Source: Nostoc linckia NIES-25 (lineage in GTDB: Bacteria > Cyanobacteriota > Cyanobacteriia > Cyanobacteriales > Nostocaceae). From it: a DNA stretch of 64,000 bases. This document shows, piece by piece, positions 7,686 through 16,857 of this stretch; the stretch's first letter is position 1, and each line of letters starts with the position of its first letter. The stretch spans positions 4,643,534 through 4,707,533 of the forward strand of contig NZ_AP018222.1 in assembly GCF_002368035.1 (NCBI RefSeq), in the 5' to 3' direction. Both the position numbers and the translations under genes were made by a program. The notes beneath the pieces are model-generated. The model ran no database searches and was not told the origin of the DNA. It saw only the letters and a list, made by a program, of their open reading frames with translations.

Positions 7686-10600
7686 ATGACTAGTAACGAT
7701 TCTCTACAGACAGAGAAAAACCAACCCTTGCGAATGCGTTTACCGCGTACTCTGAGTTATCTAGAAACCTGGGGTTTTGGGTTGACGGGTCATGTTGGAT
7801 GGATTGGTACTGCCCCGATTATTCATGCAGCATTAGGGTCTAAAGCTATCTTAGTTTGGTTGTTTGGTACCATCGTCTCCTTTTTACTTAATTTGCAGGT
7901 AGAAAGTTTAGGTAGACATTGGTCAAATGTTGCAGGAGGAACACCGAACTATACCACAAGGCTATTAAAAAACTTTCCTCACTTAGGTCGTTACGTAGCT
8001 TTAGGATACTTTTTTAGTTGGGCAGCAGCACCAGCACTCTACGCAATTATTTTGACAAGCCTAATTAAAGTCAATTTTCAAACATTAAATATTGTTTGTC
8101 CAGAAAATTTTTTAAAATTTGTATTTACAGCGATTCCTTTTATTGTGGCCTTCAGTGGTAGTCGTGCTTTAGCGTTGCTGCACTTATTCTTTGTATTCCC
8201 AGCCATTTTATTACTATTTTTATTTTGCATTCAAGGTCTAATATGGTTAACTTTCTTTAGTAATAATTTTAACTTGCCTGTAATTAGTATAAATAGCTTG
8301 AGCTTTCAAGAATGGGCAAAGTGGTTTTTTGTGGCCAGCTATTCAATTTATGCTTGTGAAACTACTTCTTCTTTTGTTGCTGATAGCCACAATCCAGATA
8401 AAACTTTGAAATTTTTAAAGGTGGCTGCTTACTTAATTCCTCCAGTATTTTTAGGTAGTTCTTGGGTATTAATGTGTTCCACCCCAAATCGAACAATAGG
8501 CGACGATGCTTTTTTAAATTTGCTAGCAGCTTCTGTACATTTTTGGGGGAAATATGCCTCTTTTTTAGTAACACTTTTAATTACCGTATCTTGCCTTTTA
8601 AGTTCTGCTACGGCAGTTTCTAATTCTCCTCGGATATTATATCAACTTGGCTTAGACGGACAGGTTTCTGAGATATTTACAGTAGTTTCTCGTCAAGGTG
8701 TTCTTGGGCCTGCGATTTTAGTTGCCTTTCTTCTGAGTTTGCTTTGTTTAAATTTGGGGAATGTATCTCAATTAGTAACGGTGGCAGGTACTTGTTATCT
8801 GTTGTCGATTATGGGGTTACATTTAGGATTATGGCTGTGTCGAGGTCAACCGCAGGTGTTATGGCCTTGGTGGTCACTTGGCTTTTTCTTTGTAGAAACG
8901 ATAGTTCTGATAGTAGGAGGTTTAGCTTGGAATTGGAGAGATTTTTTAGTAGGATTATTATTACCGATTTTTTTGATGTTAGGAGATGCAGTGCTACGTC
9001 GCGTAAGTTTTGCGGCATTGTATCCAAAATTTTGGGCAGAACTTTATGATGCAAAGTCTAGCAAACACAATCCAGACTTTGTTATTTTACAGGTGATTGT
9101 CTTAGTATCATTAATTTGCATTACTGCTACAAGCAGCTGGTTTATCCGGGATTTATTAGGCAAAGTTACTAATGATAGTCATAACTCTTTATTAGCGATT
9201 TTACTAGTAACGCTTTCTTTTGCAGGAGTGGCGATCGCCTGTTGGACAACTCTACCACAAATTGTTGCTATTGATGAGGCACGCAAACAAGCAAAAAACT
9301 TATTTATCACTACTCTCGATACAGTTCCAGACACTGTTTTAGTCTTAGATGAAAACGGTATGATTTGCCAAACAAATGCCGCTGCTGAAGAATTATTTGA
9401 ATTGAGTATTCAGCAATTGCTTGGGCAAAATTTAAATCAACTTTTAATCTGTTATCACGGCAAACCCGATCAATGGTCTATTAGAAGCGAGCAAACTTTA
9501 AAAATTAACCAAGGTCTACGAATAGTTGAATCCACTGTTTCACGACCATTTAATCCACAACTACGAGAGTATCTTGTTATTGTACGTGACATCACTCAAC
9601 GTAAACTAGCAGAGGAAGAATTAATCCAATACCGTTGCCAGCTTGAGCAACTAGTTTTAGAACGCACCGTTGAACTTATTCGAGTTAATCAACAACTCCA
9701 ACAAGACATTATCAAGCGTCAAGAAGCACAAGAACAATTACTACACAATAGCCTTCATGATGGGCTAACTGGGTTACCCAATCAACGTTTATTTATCGAG
9801 CGAGTGCAGCAGTCAATAGAACGTAATAAACAGGACAAAAATTATTTATTTGCTGTACTATTCTTAGACTTAGACCGCTTTAAAGTTGTGAATGATAGCT
9901 TGGGGCATCTACTAGGAAATCAACTTTTAATTGCAATTTCTCATCGTCTGAAATCAGTTGTCAGAACCGGAGATATAGTTGCCCGTTTTGGTGGAGATGA
10001 GTTCACAATCTTAATTGAAGAAATTGATGATGTTGACACCGCTACACAAATAGCTGAACGCATTAAAAAGGTACTAGCTTTGCCATTTCAATTAAATGAG
10101 CATCGAGTATTTACTAATGCTAGTATTGGCATTGCTTTGAGTAAAGCAGATTATCAGCAAGCAGCGCAGATTATCCGCGATGCCGATGTAGCGATGTACT
10201 CTGCTAAAGCACTTGGTAAAGCACGTTATGAGGTGTTTGACCAAAAAATGCACGAGAGTGCATCTTTGCTTTTAGAATTAGAAACTGCTCTGCGACATGC
10301 ATTGCTGCTCAAGCAAGAGGAATTTCGCCTTCACTACCAGCCAATTGTTTCGCTGATAACTGGTAAAATTATTGGATTTGAAGCATTGATACGCTGGCAT
10401 CATCCAGAACGAGGAATTGTTTCCCCTCAAGATTTTATTCCCTTGGCAGAAGAAACTGGAATGATTGTTAGTATCGGGCAATGGGTACTTTATCAAGCCT
10501 GCCAACAAATGCATACATGGCATCAACAATTTCCCAGTTCGTTAAATTTGACAATTAGCGTCAATTTTTCTGGTAAACAGGTTACCCAAGCTGATATCTT

Positions 10601-11072
10601 TAAACAAGTTAAACAGATTTTACAGCAAACTGGGCTAGAGCCATGTAGTTTGAAATTGGAAATTACTGAAAGTTTGTTGATGGATAATTTTGAATTAGCT
10701 AATACTGTCCTTTCCGAGCTAACTGCGCTGAATGTGGAGTTACATATGGATGATTTTGGTACTGGCTATTCATCTTTAAATTATCTGCATCGGCTACCAA
10801 TAAAAACTATTAAGATTGACCGTTCTTTTGTCAACAATATAGGTAGTCGAGGAGAAAATTTAGAAATTGTGCGAGCGATTGTTACGTTAGCTCATAATTT
10901 GAATATGTCTGTAACAGCAGAAGGAATAGAAACTGTAGAGCAGTTAGCACAACTTAAGGCATTGCAATGTGATTATGGACAAGGATATTTCTTCTTACCA
11001 CCTATACAAAGTGCAGAAGTAGAAAGATTACTTGCCGCTAACTTTTGTTACAAAGACTTTTTAAGGAACTAA
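7686..11072 (+). CDS. Fusion of an APC-superfamily permease-like domain with PAS, GGDEF and EAL domains
   Basis: The 1128-residue protein has three parts. Residues 1 to about 520 hold some twelve hydrophobic segments and resemble amino-acid/polyamine (APC) permeases, including the early motif SYLETWGFGLTGHVGWIG and a segment SSATAVSNSPRILYQLGLDG. A PAS domain follows (about 535-650), then a short coiled coil. The GGDEF domain has an intact catalytic motif (769-773) and an upstream RTGD inhibitory site (760-763). The EAL domain is intact too (EAL 899-901, MDDFGTG near 1021). Both cyclic-di-GMP synthesis and breakdown are therefore possible. A transporter fold as sensor or transceptor for c-di-GMP signalling is the simplest reading, but no substrate can be inferred. 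It is a single gene. Confidence 0.88.
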   Translation: MTSNDSLQTEKNQPLRMRLPRTLSYLETWGFGLTGHVGWIGTAPIIHAALGSKAILVWLFGTIVSFLLNLQVESLGRHWSNVAGGTPNYTTRLLKNFPHLGRYVALGYFFSWAAAPALYAIILTSLIKVNFQTLNIVCPENFLKFVFTAIPFIVAFSGSRALALLHLFFVFPAILLLFLFCIQGLIWLTFFSNNFNLPVISINSLSFQEWAKWFFVASYSIYACETTSSFVADSHNPDKTLKFLKVAAYLIPPVFLGSSWVLMCSTPNRTIGDDAFLNLLAASVHFWGKYASFLVTLLITVSCLLSSATAVSNSPRILYQLGLDGQVSEIFTVVSRQGVLGPAILVAFLLSLLCLNLGNVSQLVTVAGTCYLLSIMGLHLGLWLCRGQPQVLWPWWSLGFFFVETIVLIVGGLAWNWRDFLVGLLLPIFLMLGDAVLRRVSFAALYPKFWAELYDAKSSKHNPDFVILQVIVLVSLICITATSSWFIRDLLGKVTNDSHNSLLAILLVTLSFAGVAIACWTTLPQIVAIDEARKQAKNLFITTLDTVPDTVLVLDENGMICQTNAAAEELFELSIQQLLGQNLNQLLICYHGKPDQWSIRSEQTLKINQGLRIVESTVSRPFNPQLREYLVIVRDITQRKLAEEELIQYRCQLEQLVLERTVELIRVNQQLQQDIIKRQEAQEQLLHNSLHDGLTGLPNQRLFIERVQQSIERNKQDKNYLFAVLFLDLDRFKVVNDSLGHLLGNQLLIAISHRLKSVVRTGDIVARFGGDEFTILIEEIDDVDTATQIAERIKKVLALPFQLNEHRVFTNASIGIALSKADYQQAAQIIRDADVAMYSAKALGKARYEVFDQKMHESASLLLELETALRHALLLKQEEFRLHYQPIVSLITGKIIGFEALIRWHHPERGIVSPQDFIPLAEETGMIVSIGQWVLYQACQQMHTWHQQFPSSLNLTISVNFSGKQVTQADIFKQVKQILQQTGLEPCSLKLEITESLLMDNFELANTVLSELTALNVELHMDDFGTGYSSLNYLHRLPIKTIKIDRSFVNNIGSRGENLEIVRAIVTLAHNLNMSVTAEGIETVEQLAQLKALQCDYGQGYFFLPPIQSAEVERLLAANFCYKDFLRN

Positions 11073-11168
11073 ATTGTTATTAGTCATTAGTCATTAGTCA
11101 TTAGTTATTGGTTATTTCTCCCCATCTCCCCATCCCCCCATCTCCCCATGCCCCATGCTCAATAATAA
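11073..11168. repeat. Short tandem repeats (TTAGTCA heptamer; CCCCATCT block)
   Basis: The interval between two convergent genes consists of four tandem copies of a TTAGTCA-like heptamer, then an imperfect array of TCTCCCCATC units. Heptamer arrays of this kind (STRRs) are typical of heterocystous cyanobacteria. No clear hairpin terminator is seen. Confidence 0.65.
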
Positions 11169-11169
11169 T

Positions 11170-12327
11170 TTAGCTTACTGCCTGTAGCTGTAAATCTTTT
11201 GCTTGCTCAAACAACCTTTCTTCTAAAACAAGTTCATCAAGAAAAGTATCGATTTTCTCTCTATCGATATTCTGCATGACTACAATGTGTACCCAATTTT
11301 CAAAACTTGCTAACTGCCACTTTTTAATTAACCTTTGAGAAGGTTTTTTAAACACGACAGTAGTAGAGAAATTATTGAGCATACATGGGTATTCTCTTAA
11401 TTGAAGTTGTTGAAAAAGATATTGAGCATTCCGAATACAAGTCTTTGCTTCTCTGGCTAAACCGTTATAACCTCTGCTTTGTAGTGCATACCAGAGAATT
11501 AAAGGAGCATGGCCGTTTCTGGAACCGAGAATAGTTGTATCTTTGGAACCAATATATTCAATCATTGTTTCCACTCTTTCTACCCACTTTTTCTTAGTTA
11601 AAACGACGCCACAAGGCAATGGAGAACCCATAAATTTAGCAGAAATAGCTACGCTATCTATGGGTTTTTGAAAATTCACTTGAGGAGCGTTATCTAAAAA
11701 GGGTAATATTAATCCTGAAAGCGCGGCATCACAATGAATGTAGTAATTTTTAATTTGATAACGCTCTAAGATTTCGATAACTTTGTCTAGGTTATCGATC
11801 GCACCTTTAACAGTAGTACCAATATTTAAATTTATTATCGCTGGATACTCACGATTTTGGCGAATTAGTTCTGCAAAATTATCGTAATCCATTTCACCAT
11901 TAATTTGCGAATCTACAACTTGATGTTTGATGCGAAATAATCTAGCTGCTTTCGGAATTGAGTAATGAGAGTCTTGTGATGAATAAAGAATTCCGTTGGG
12001 ATAAATTTCTCTTGCTAAAAACATTCCATATAAATTTCCTTCAGTTCCCCCAGCAGTTACATAACCCCAAAATTTATGTTCGGGAATCTTATAAAGCTGA
12101 GCAAAAAAAGATAATACTTCTTGTTCAAATTGACGAGAATGAAGACCAAAATCTGGTTCTACATAAGGATCTCCAGCATTATTTAACATGTAATTAAAAG
12201 ATTTAACGATCTCACTGTAATCACAAGTTAAATTGTATGGATAGCCGGCGTGAAAGTGCGATCGCTGTTCTATCTCTTGCAAAAAATTTCCCAACTTTTT
12301 AGTAATTATATCTGACATACTCTGCAT
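11170..12327 (-). CDS. Histidine-decarboxylase-like PLP enzyme with an altered lysine loop
   Basis: This is a 385-residue group II PLP-dependent decarboxylase most like bacterial histidine decarboxylases (HSRQFEQEVLSFFAQLY, TAGGTEGNLYGMFLARE). The PLP-stacking His121 (SSQDSHYS) and Asp200 (YIHCDAALSG) are present. The PLP lysine is Lys231 in DSVAISAKFMGSPLPCG. In family members I remember this segment reads S-G-H-K with a His before the Lys; here it is S-A-K, one residue shorter, with that His lost. Activity may be reduced or changed. If active it would convert histidine, or a related amino acid, to an amine. It stands alone; an alternative start is Met4. Confidence 0.85.
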   Translation of the reverse strand: MQSMSDIITKKLGNFLQEIEQRSHFHAGYPYNLTCDYSEIVKSFNYMLNNAGDPYVEPDFGLHSRQFEQEVLSFFAQLYKIPEHKFWGYVTAGGTEGNLYGMFLAREIYPNGILYSSQDSHYSIPKAARLFRIKHQVVDSQINGEMDYDNFAELIRQNREYPAIINLNIGTTVKGAIDNLDKVIEILERYQIKNYYIHCDAALSGLILPFLDNAPQVNFQKPIDSVAISAKFMGSPLPCGVVLTKKKWVERVETMIEYIGSKDTTILGSRNGHAPLILWYALQSRGYNGLAREAKTCIRNAQYLFQQLQLREYPCMLNNFSTTVVFKKPSQRLIKKWQLASFENWVHIVVMQNIDREKIDTFLDELVLEERLFEQAKDLQLQAVS

Positions 12328-12939
12328 TTATTTAGTTTTGATTTAAGGGAAGTTTTAGTCTAAGTTCTACATATAAACCCGATTCCTTTACTATTTTTTT
12401 ATATTATGAATAATCGGATTTATTATGGAAAATAAAATCAGTGCAAATACGGAAAAAAGTTTTTCATAGTATTTTAAGCTTTACAAGCTCGACCGCTGCG
12501 AAATATTTGAATATAGAACTTAGCAAACTCTTCTTAATACGTAAATATCGAAAAATACTGTAATTATTCAACCCGAATAGATGTTAACTCCGGATAATCA
12601 CTTATTAATATCTCTGTACATCTTTGCATCACAGCCTCTTGACTCGGATGAAATACGGATAATCACTTATGCGGGGAACAAGCAACAGGCAACGGGCAAA
12701 AGGGTTGAAAGTCCTTTGGTGTCTGGTTTTTACGGTAAGATTATGTCATGCAATATGCTTCATTATTAAAATTTCTCTGTCTGAAAACATCAGAGTTACG
12801 GAGGTTTAGGGAAAGACTTATAGCAAGTTTTCTTTTGCTCCCCCACTCCCTCACAAGCGTAGATTTTTTGCAAAGCCTATTTTTTAGTTCCGAAATTTCC
12901 CTGTGTTCCCACGTCCTTGCGTCCCTCATTGCCCACTCT
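12328..12939. other. Gene-free interval
   Basis: I see no credible gene here. The 12328-12460 part is AT-rich and probably the upstream region of the decarboxylase. The sequence GGATAATCACTTAT occurs twice in direct orientation, at about 12593 and 12657. The short frames at 12581-12996 have no family signal or ribosome-binding site. Confidence 0.4.
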
Positions 12940-13640
12940 CTACTCCCCCATATTCTTCCAAGGAAGCTTGATTGTGAATCTACTGCCTTTGCCTAATTGA
13001 CTTTCAGCATGGACACTACCACCGTGCGATTCTACAATTCTTTGCACACTTAGTAATCCTAAACCTGTGTTTGCACGACGGGTGTGCGAACTTTCATCCG
13101 GCTCTAAAGGTTGGAATAATTGGAATAGGTCATCGGAAGGAATACCAATGCCAGTATCTACGATGCTGAAATAGATATATTTCTTTGTGGGGTGTGGTTG
13201 AATTTCAATCCAAACTTTGCCCCCGTCTGGAGTATATTTAACAGCGTTGCTTAACAGGTTGATGAATGCTTCTCGAATACGCTCTTCATCAACTTGGATG
13301 GGTGCGAGTTCTTCAGGTACTTGTACGCTCAACTGAATATTTTTTTCCAATGCCAGAGGTTTAACAAAGCTCAGACAAGAGTCACATAGTTCTTGAATTG
13401 AAGTCGAAGCTAGTTGTAGTTCCATTTTTTTAGATTCTATATCGGCTAAGTCAAGGATGGTTGATTAATTCCAAGAGATTCTTGGCGCTATTTTAGAGAT
13501 TATTTAGTAACTGGCGCTGTTGTTCGCTCAAAAGGTCGTATACTTCGTTTTGCGGTGCTTTGGCGATCGCCAGCATGGAGTTTAGAGGGACAATCCCATA
13601 TCTAAAGATAGGGCTTGTAATATGAACACCTGATGTATAG
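12940..13640 (-). pseudogene. Decayed histidine kinase (damaged HisKA, intact HATPase)
   Basis: The open frame 12940-13425 encodes a full HATPase_c domain: FINLLSNAVKYTPDGGKV (N box), VDTGIGIPSDDLF (G1), TGLGLLSVQRIVESHGG (G2). Upstream, kinase sequence continues but in pieces. ILDLADIESKK reads in frame directly before the ATG, while SAKNLLELIN just before it is in another frame, and a further piece (VPLNSMLAIAKAPQNEVYDLLSEQQ) ends at a TAA. In that piece the H-box, where H-E-I-R-T-P-L-N is expected, reads Y-G-I-V-P-L-N, so the phospho-acceptor His is gone. I read this as a histidine kinase inactivated by small indels and a stop codon. The HATPase fragment could still be translated. Confidence 0.75.
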
Positions 13641-14838
13641 CATCACGTGTCTCGACACAAACCTTTTAAATTATTTCACATATGTTCGGGGAGCGTGCCG
13701 TAGGCAAGACGGGGGATTGTACAATTTGGAACAAGGGTTTTTTCTTGCTATCCCTTTTCAATTCTCCCCTTTCCCTTGTCCTCTTCTGCTCAAATGCCAA
13801 TATATCACTTCTCGCAGAAGAACAAAAAGTTATAAAGTTTCAAGAAAAAAGCTTGACATTTAGAGTTGAGAACTCGGCAGTTGGAGTTTCAAACCTGAAT
13901 GACAAAGTTTAGAGGATATTCTTTATTGCACAAATAGTGAGTGGGTGCAAGATGAACTGCAACAGGACTTACGCAAAAGATAACGAAAGTAGCGGTAATA
14001 CCCTGCGGGTTCGCTCTTAGCGTTCTCGCAGAGTAGCCGCTGTGCGTCTACATGAATTACCGCTACGTAAGAATAAGCTTTTCAGTCACATATTGCGTAA
14101 GTCCCGTGCAAATTTCATTCACCAGTGGTAAACACAAAAACATAACGCTAATAACCAGACTCAATACACTTTTAAGCCTCAGTTCTGATGTATGCAATAA
14201 ATTGAAGAAAAACTCTAGCAATTTGTATCTGATGGAGATTTATTAGTTGTAACTTGCATTATGGCGCCGAAATTATCCTGGATACGGCGGTTTTCTGGGA
14301 AAGTCGCGTGCAATTTCTTCCTTTGCGTTCTACCCTGCGGGAAGCCACTTCTCTACGAGACGCTCCGCCTAGCAAGATCCCGTTCGCGTAGCGTCTCGAA
14401 GAGAAGGGTACGTGTCTATGCGTTCTTTGCAGTTCGTTTTCAAAAATTTAGGTATTTATCCAGCACCAAAAAAATAATTAAAAAACTTCGCTGTAGTCTT
14501 GATTTAGCAATTGCGATCGATGAAATCTGACTTTTCACGTCATGTACAAAAACTAATGCTAAATCTAACTCCTAAGCAAGCTTTCTTACTTGGAAATAGA
14601 GCATAGTTTTTTAAAAAAGAGTGAAAAGTCAGCTTTTGGAATAAGTGGAAAAAGAGATTGAACTTCTTGCAGAAGTAGGGAAAAGGGGAAGGGGAAATGG
14701 GGAAAGGTTTGTTATTTTCCCTTTCCCCTTTAACCTTTTCCCTTTTCCCACCTCTTGCAAAAAGAACTTTTGCAAGAGGTCTATTGTGTCTGTCCTACCG
14801 CCAAGTAGAACCAAGCTCAATAAATCAAAGCGGAGGGA
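13641..14838. other. 1.2-kb gene-free, repeat-rich interval
   Basis: No gene is supported. The interval contains the family-B element with a nested insert (13964-14105) and a palindromic block near 14325-14410 built from CTACGAGACGCTCCGCCTAG and GTAGCGTCTCGAAGAGAAGG; related blocks lie near 43895 and 55185. It also holds a purine/pyrimidine inverted repeat at 14650-14800, with GGGAAAAGGGGAAGGGG facing TTTTCCCTTTTCCC. Short frames in these repeats are not credible genes. Confidence 0.5.
13964..14105. repeat. MITE-like family B, copy with a nested ~52-bp insert
   Basis: The ends are AGGACTTACGCAA and TTGCGTAAGTCC, as in the 92-bp copies at 33529 and 38005. Those copies have a central GTAGCGGTAAT/ATTACCGCTAC palindrome. 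Here about 52 bases (from ACCCTGCGGGTTCGCTC to TGTGCGTCTAC) sit between its two arms. Confidence 0.75.
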
Positions 14839-15231
14839 TTAATAACGATTCCAATAGCGATCGCGTTCATAGCGACGGCGATCGTCACGAATATCGCGAA
14901 GGTCGTTATCCCTGTCATAGCGGCGATTGTCGCGGTCATAACGGCGATAGTTGTCGCGTTCATAGCGGCGATAGTTGTCGCGATGGTAGCGACCGCGATG
15001 ATAATTGTCGCGGTCGTAACGACGGCGATCGTCACGAATGTTCCGGAAGTCGCGATCGCGATCGCCATGCCTATAGTGACGACTCTGAAGTTCATAGTTA
15101 TCATCATCGTTGTGATGATAGCTATAGCTATCTAACTCAGCAAGATAAGAGGCATCAGCTTTAGGAGAAATAGCCAAAGCTGAACCAGAAGCTATCAAGC
15201 CTGCGAGAAAAATAGAGGCAAAGCGGTTCAT
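14839..15231 (-). CDS. Exported Arg/Asp/Tyr-rich repeat protein
   Basis: The 130-residue product starts with a clear signal peptide (MNRFASIFLAGLIASGSALA, likely cut after an Ala-x-Ala site near 20-26). The mature part is almost wholly made of short degenerate units such as DRDNYRRYERDNYRRYD. It is rich in Arg, Asp, Asn and Tyr and probably disordered. No conserved domain is recognised. Such proteins may bind polysaccharide or other polymers in the periplasm, but that is only a guess. The open frames on the other strand (14697-15164 and others) reflect the low-complexity DNA. The IS630 element inserted 158 bases upstream could affect its promoter. Confidence 0.75.
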   Translation of the reverse strand: MNRFASIFLAGLIASGSALAISPKADASYLAELDSYSYHHNDDDNYELQSRHYRHGDRDRDFRNIRDDRRRYDRDNYHRGRYHRDNYRRYERDNYRRYDRDNRRYDRDNDLRDIRDDRRRYERDRYWNRY

Positions 15232-15447
15232 AATGTGAGCCGAAAGTTGTTGATAGTAATTTATGCAAGTCCAGTCTGTTTGCGAAGAGGAGATTCCACA
15301 AGTCTTTAAATCAATCCTATCAGTTTTTCTTGAGGGGGATGATTGAGAAAAGTCTTATTGTCTGTGAGGATTTATAACTAATTTAGGTAAGTAGGTCAAC
15401 CTAAAAAAACGTAAGATAAATAGAGTCCAGTAATTAAGTAAGCAGCG

Positions 15448-15888
15448 ATGCCAAAAGTATTAAAAATAATACTTAATAGCGAAGAAGACCGTACACTCAA
15501 AGAACTAAGTTGCGCTGATGGGGTAGCACGTCGAACCAAGGAAAGAGCGACTGCATTACGTCTCAATGCTCATGGATGGAATGTAACTCAGATTGCAGAG
15601 TATCTAGATTGGGCACAACAGACGGTAAGACAAACAATTCGACGCTGGGAACTTCAAGGCTTAGGGGGTTTGTGGGAAAAACCTGGAAGGGGAAAAAAAC
15701 GAAGTTGGCATGAAGTTGATTGGCAAGTAGTCGAAAAATGCTTGGAACAAAATCGCCGATACAGTGCTCGCCAACTAAGTCAAAAGCTTTTAGAGGAACG
15801 ACAAATCGAGTTAGGTGCCGAACAAATACGGCGACTACTCAAAAAAAGGGGTGGCATTGGAAACGTATCCGCTACTGTCCGGCTCTAA
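15448..15888 (+). CDS. IS630 transposase, upstream frame (DNA-binding part)
   Basis: The 146-residue frame contains the helix-turn-helix region of an IS630-type transposase: AHGWNVTQIAEYLDWAQQTVRQTIRRW, then a second winged-helix segment around RRYSARQLSQKLLEERQ. It stops shortly after the A7 run at 15841-15847. Ribosomes that slip back one base there would continue into the DDE frame (KKRGG becomes KKKGWHWKR). The upstream frame alone gives a DNA-binding protein without catalytic residues, which could act as a repressor of transposition, as in other frameshifting IS elements. Confidence 0.9.
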   Translation: MPKVLKIILNSEEDRTLKELSCADGVARRTKERATALRLNAHGWNVTQIAEYLDWAQQTVRQTIRRWELQGLGGLWEKPGRGKKRSWHEVDWQVVEKCLEQNRRYSARQLSQKLLEERQIELGAEQIRRLLKKRGGIGNVSATVRL

Positions 15889-16499
15889 ATCTCAAGAAAG
15901 AATATTTACAAGCTAAAAGGCTTGATTGGGAATTACTTAAGCTCTGGTCACAATTAGGGTTAGTTTGTTTAAAGTACTTAGATGAATCTGGTTGCTACTG
16001 CACTAGCCCCACTGATTACGCTTATGGACGCAGGGGTGAGCAAAAACGTATTCGACAAAATAGACGACGTGGTAGGCGTATCAATATCTTCGGTATTTGG
16101 GAACCAAAAATTCGTTTTGATTATGCTTTGATGGTGGGAACTCTCAAAACCCCAACCTATGTCCAGCTGATGGAGTGTCTTGCTCAAACTGCTGCTACTC
16201 GCTTACTTGAAACTGGACAAGTCACCGTGATCGTTCATGATAATGCCTCTGTCCATAAAAGCTCTTTGGCTCGCCAGCAGCACCAACGTTGGCAGCAACA
16301 AGGTTTGTACATCTTTTTTCTTCCTCCCTATAGTCCCCAAATGAATCGGATTGAAGATGAATGGTTGCATCTCAAGCGTGACGAGCTTGCTGGTCAAGTT
16401 TTTGAGGATGAATATGAATTAGCGATCGCTATTATTGATGGTATAAATCACCGAGCTAACCACGGATATTATCAAGTTGAGCGTTTTACGTTTAATTAG
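15843..16499 (+). CDS. IS630 transposase, downstream frame (DDE catalytic part)
   Basis: Read in the -1 frame from the A7 slip site, 218 residues complete the transposase. The three acidic residues are visible: Asp in CLKYLDESGCY, Asp in VIVHDNASVHKS, and Glu in PYSPQMNRIEDEWLHLK. The frame is open further upstream, to 15720, but that part overlaps the HTH frame and is not family-like. No internal stop or deletion is seen, so the fusion product should be functional. Confidence 0.9.
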   Translation, partial: KKGWHWKRIRYCPALNLKKEYLQAKRLDWELLKLWSQLGLVCLKYLDESGCYCTSPTDYAYGRRGEQKRIRQNRRRGRRINIFGIWEPKIRFDYALMVGTLKTPTYVQLMECLAQTAATRLLETGQVTVIVHDNASVHKSSLARQQHQRWQQQGLYIFFLPPYSPQMNRIEDEWLHLKRDELAGQVFEDEYELAIAIIDGINHRANHGYYQVERFTFN

Positions 16500-16601
16500 G
16501 TTGACCTACTTATTTACAACCACGATTATTCAACGTTCAAACAACAATTTACAGATTATGCTGTTGGTTAAAGCAAGAACTTACACCAATGAAGTACATG
16601 G

Positions 16602-16772
16602 GTATGGGCACAATATATTGTGCCCCTACAATTATCTGTACCTCACAAAGTAGCAATCTGCTGTAACGCAATAAATTTTATTGTAGGATGGATGTCCTCA
16701 CCCGTCCGGGCGGGCAGGATGCCCACCCCACAAGAGCTAAATTTTATGCACTATTTTAGCCTTACCACGCCA
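16602..16772. repeat. Palindrome plus family-F repeat
   Basis: GGGCACAATATATTGTGCCC with flanking CTAC (16602-16628) is a member of the palindrome family seen at 612 and elsewhere. It is followed at 16670-16772 by a repeat starting AATAAATTTTATTGT, with a GTCC...GGGCGGGCAGG hairpin and ending CACTATTTTAGCC. That repeat recurs at 42105-42209, and in part, inverted, at about 905-958. Confidence 0.65.
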
Positions 16773-16857
16773 GTAGATTTAATTAAAAGTCTCAAACTTA
16801 AAGAGTTAGACAGCCCTAATAACTGATAATTTGGAAATTAATATTAGGAGTCATTTT

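Larger units (their letters stand above)
15390..16510 (+). mobile_element. IS630-family insertion sequence, complete (1121 bp)
   Basis: The element is bounded by inverted repeats AGTAGGTCAACCTA and TAGGTTGACCTACT. A TA dinucleotide flanks each side (15388-15389 and 16511-16512), the target duplication expected for IS630/Tc1 elements. It carries two overlapping frames that together give a full DDE transposase through a -1 frameshift on an A7 run. It lies in an intergenic region. Ends and catalytic residues are intact, so it may still be active. Confidence 0.93.

Noticed and set aside
14261..14530. 89-residue frame in the interval after the decayed kinase
   Set aside because: It reads through a palindromic GCGTCTCG repeat block and has no conserved features.
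14697..15164. 155-residue plus-strand frame rich in Asp, Ser, His and Gly
   Set aside because: It is the opposite strand of the low-complexity exported protein at 14839-15231, which has a signal peptide; the plus-strand frame has none and starts inside a purine-rich repeat.
15720..15842. Start of the DDE frame of the first IS630 element upstream of the slip site
   Set aside because: This part overlaps the HTH frame and does not look like transposase; the catalytic part begins at the A7 run.
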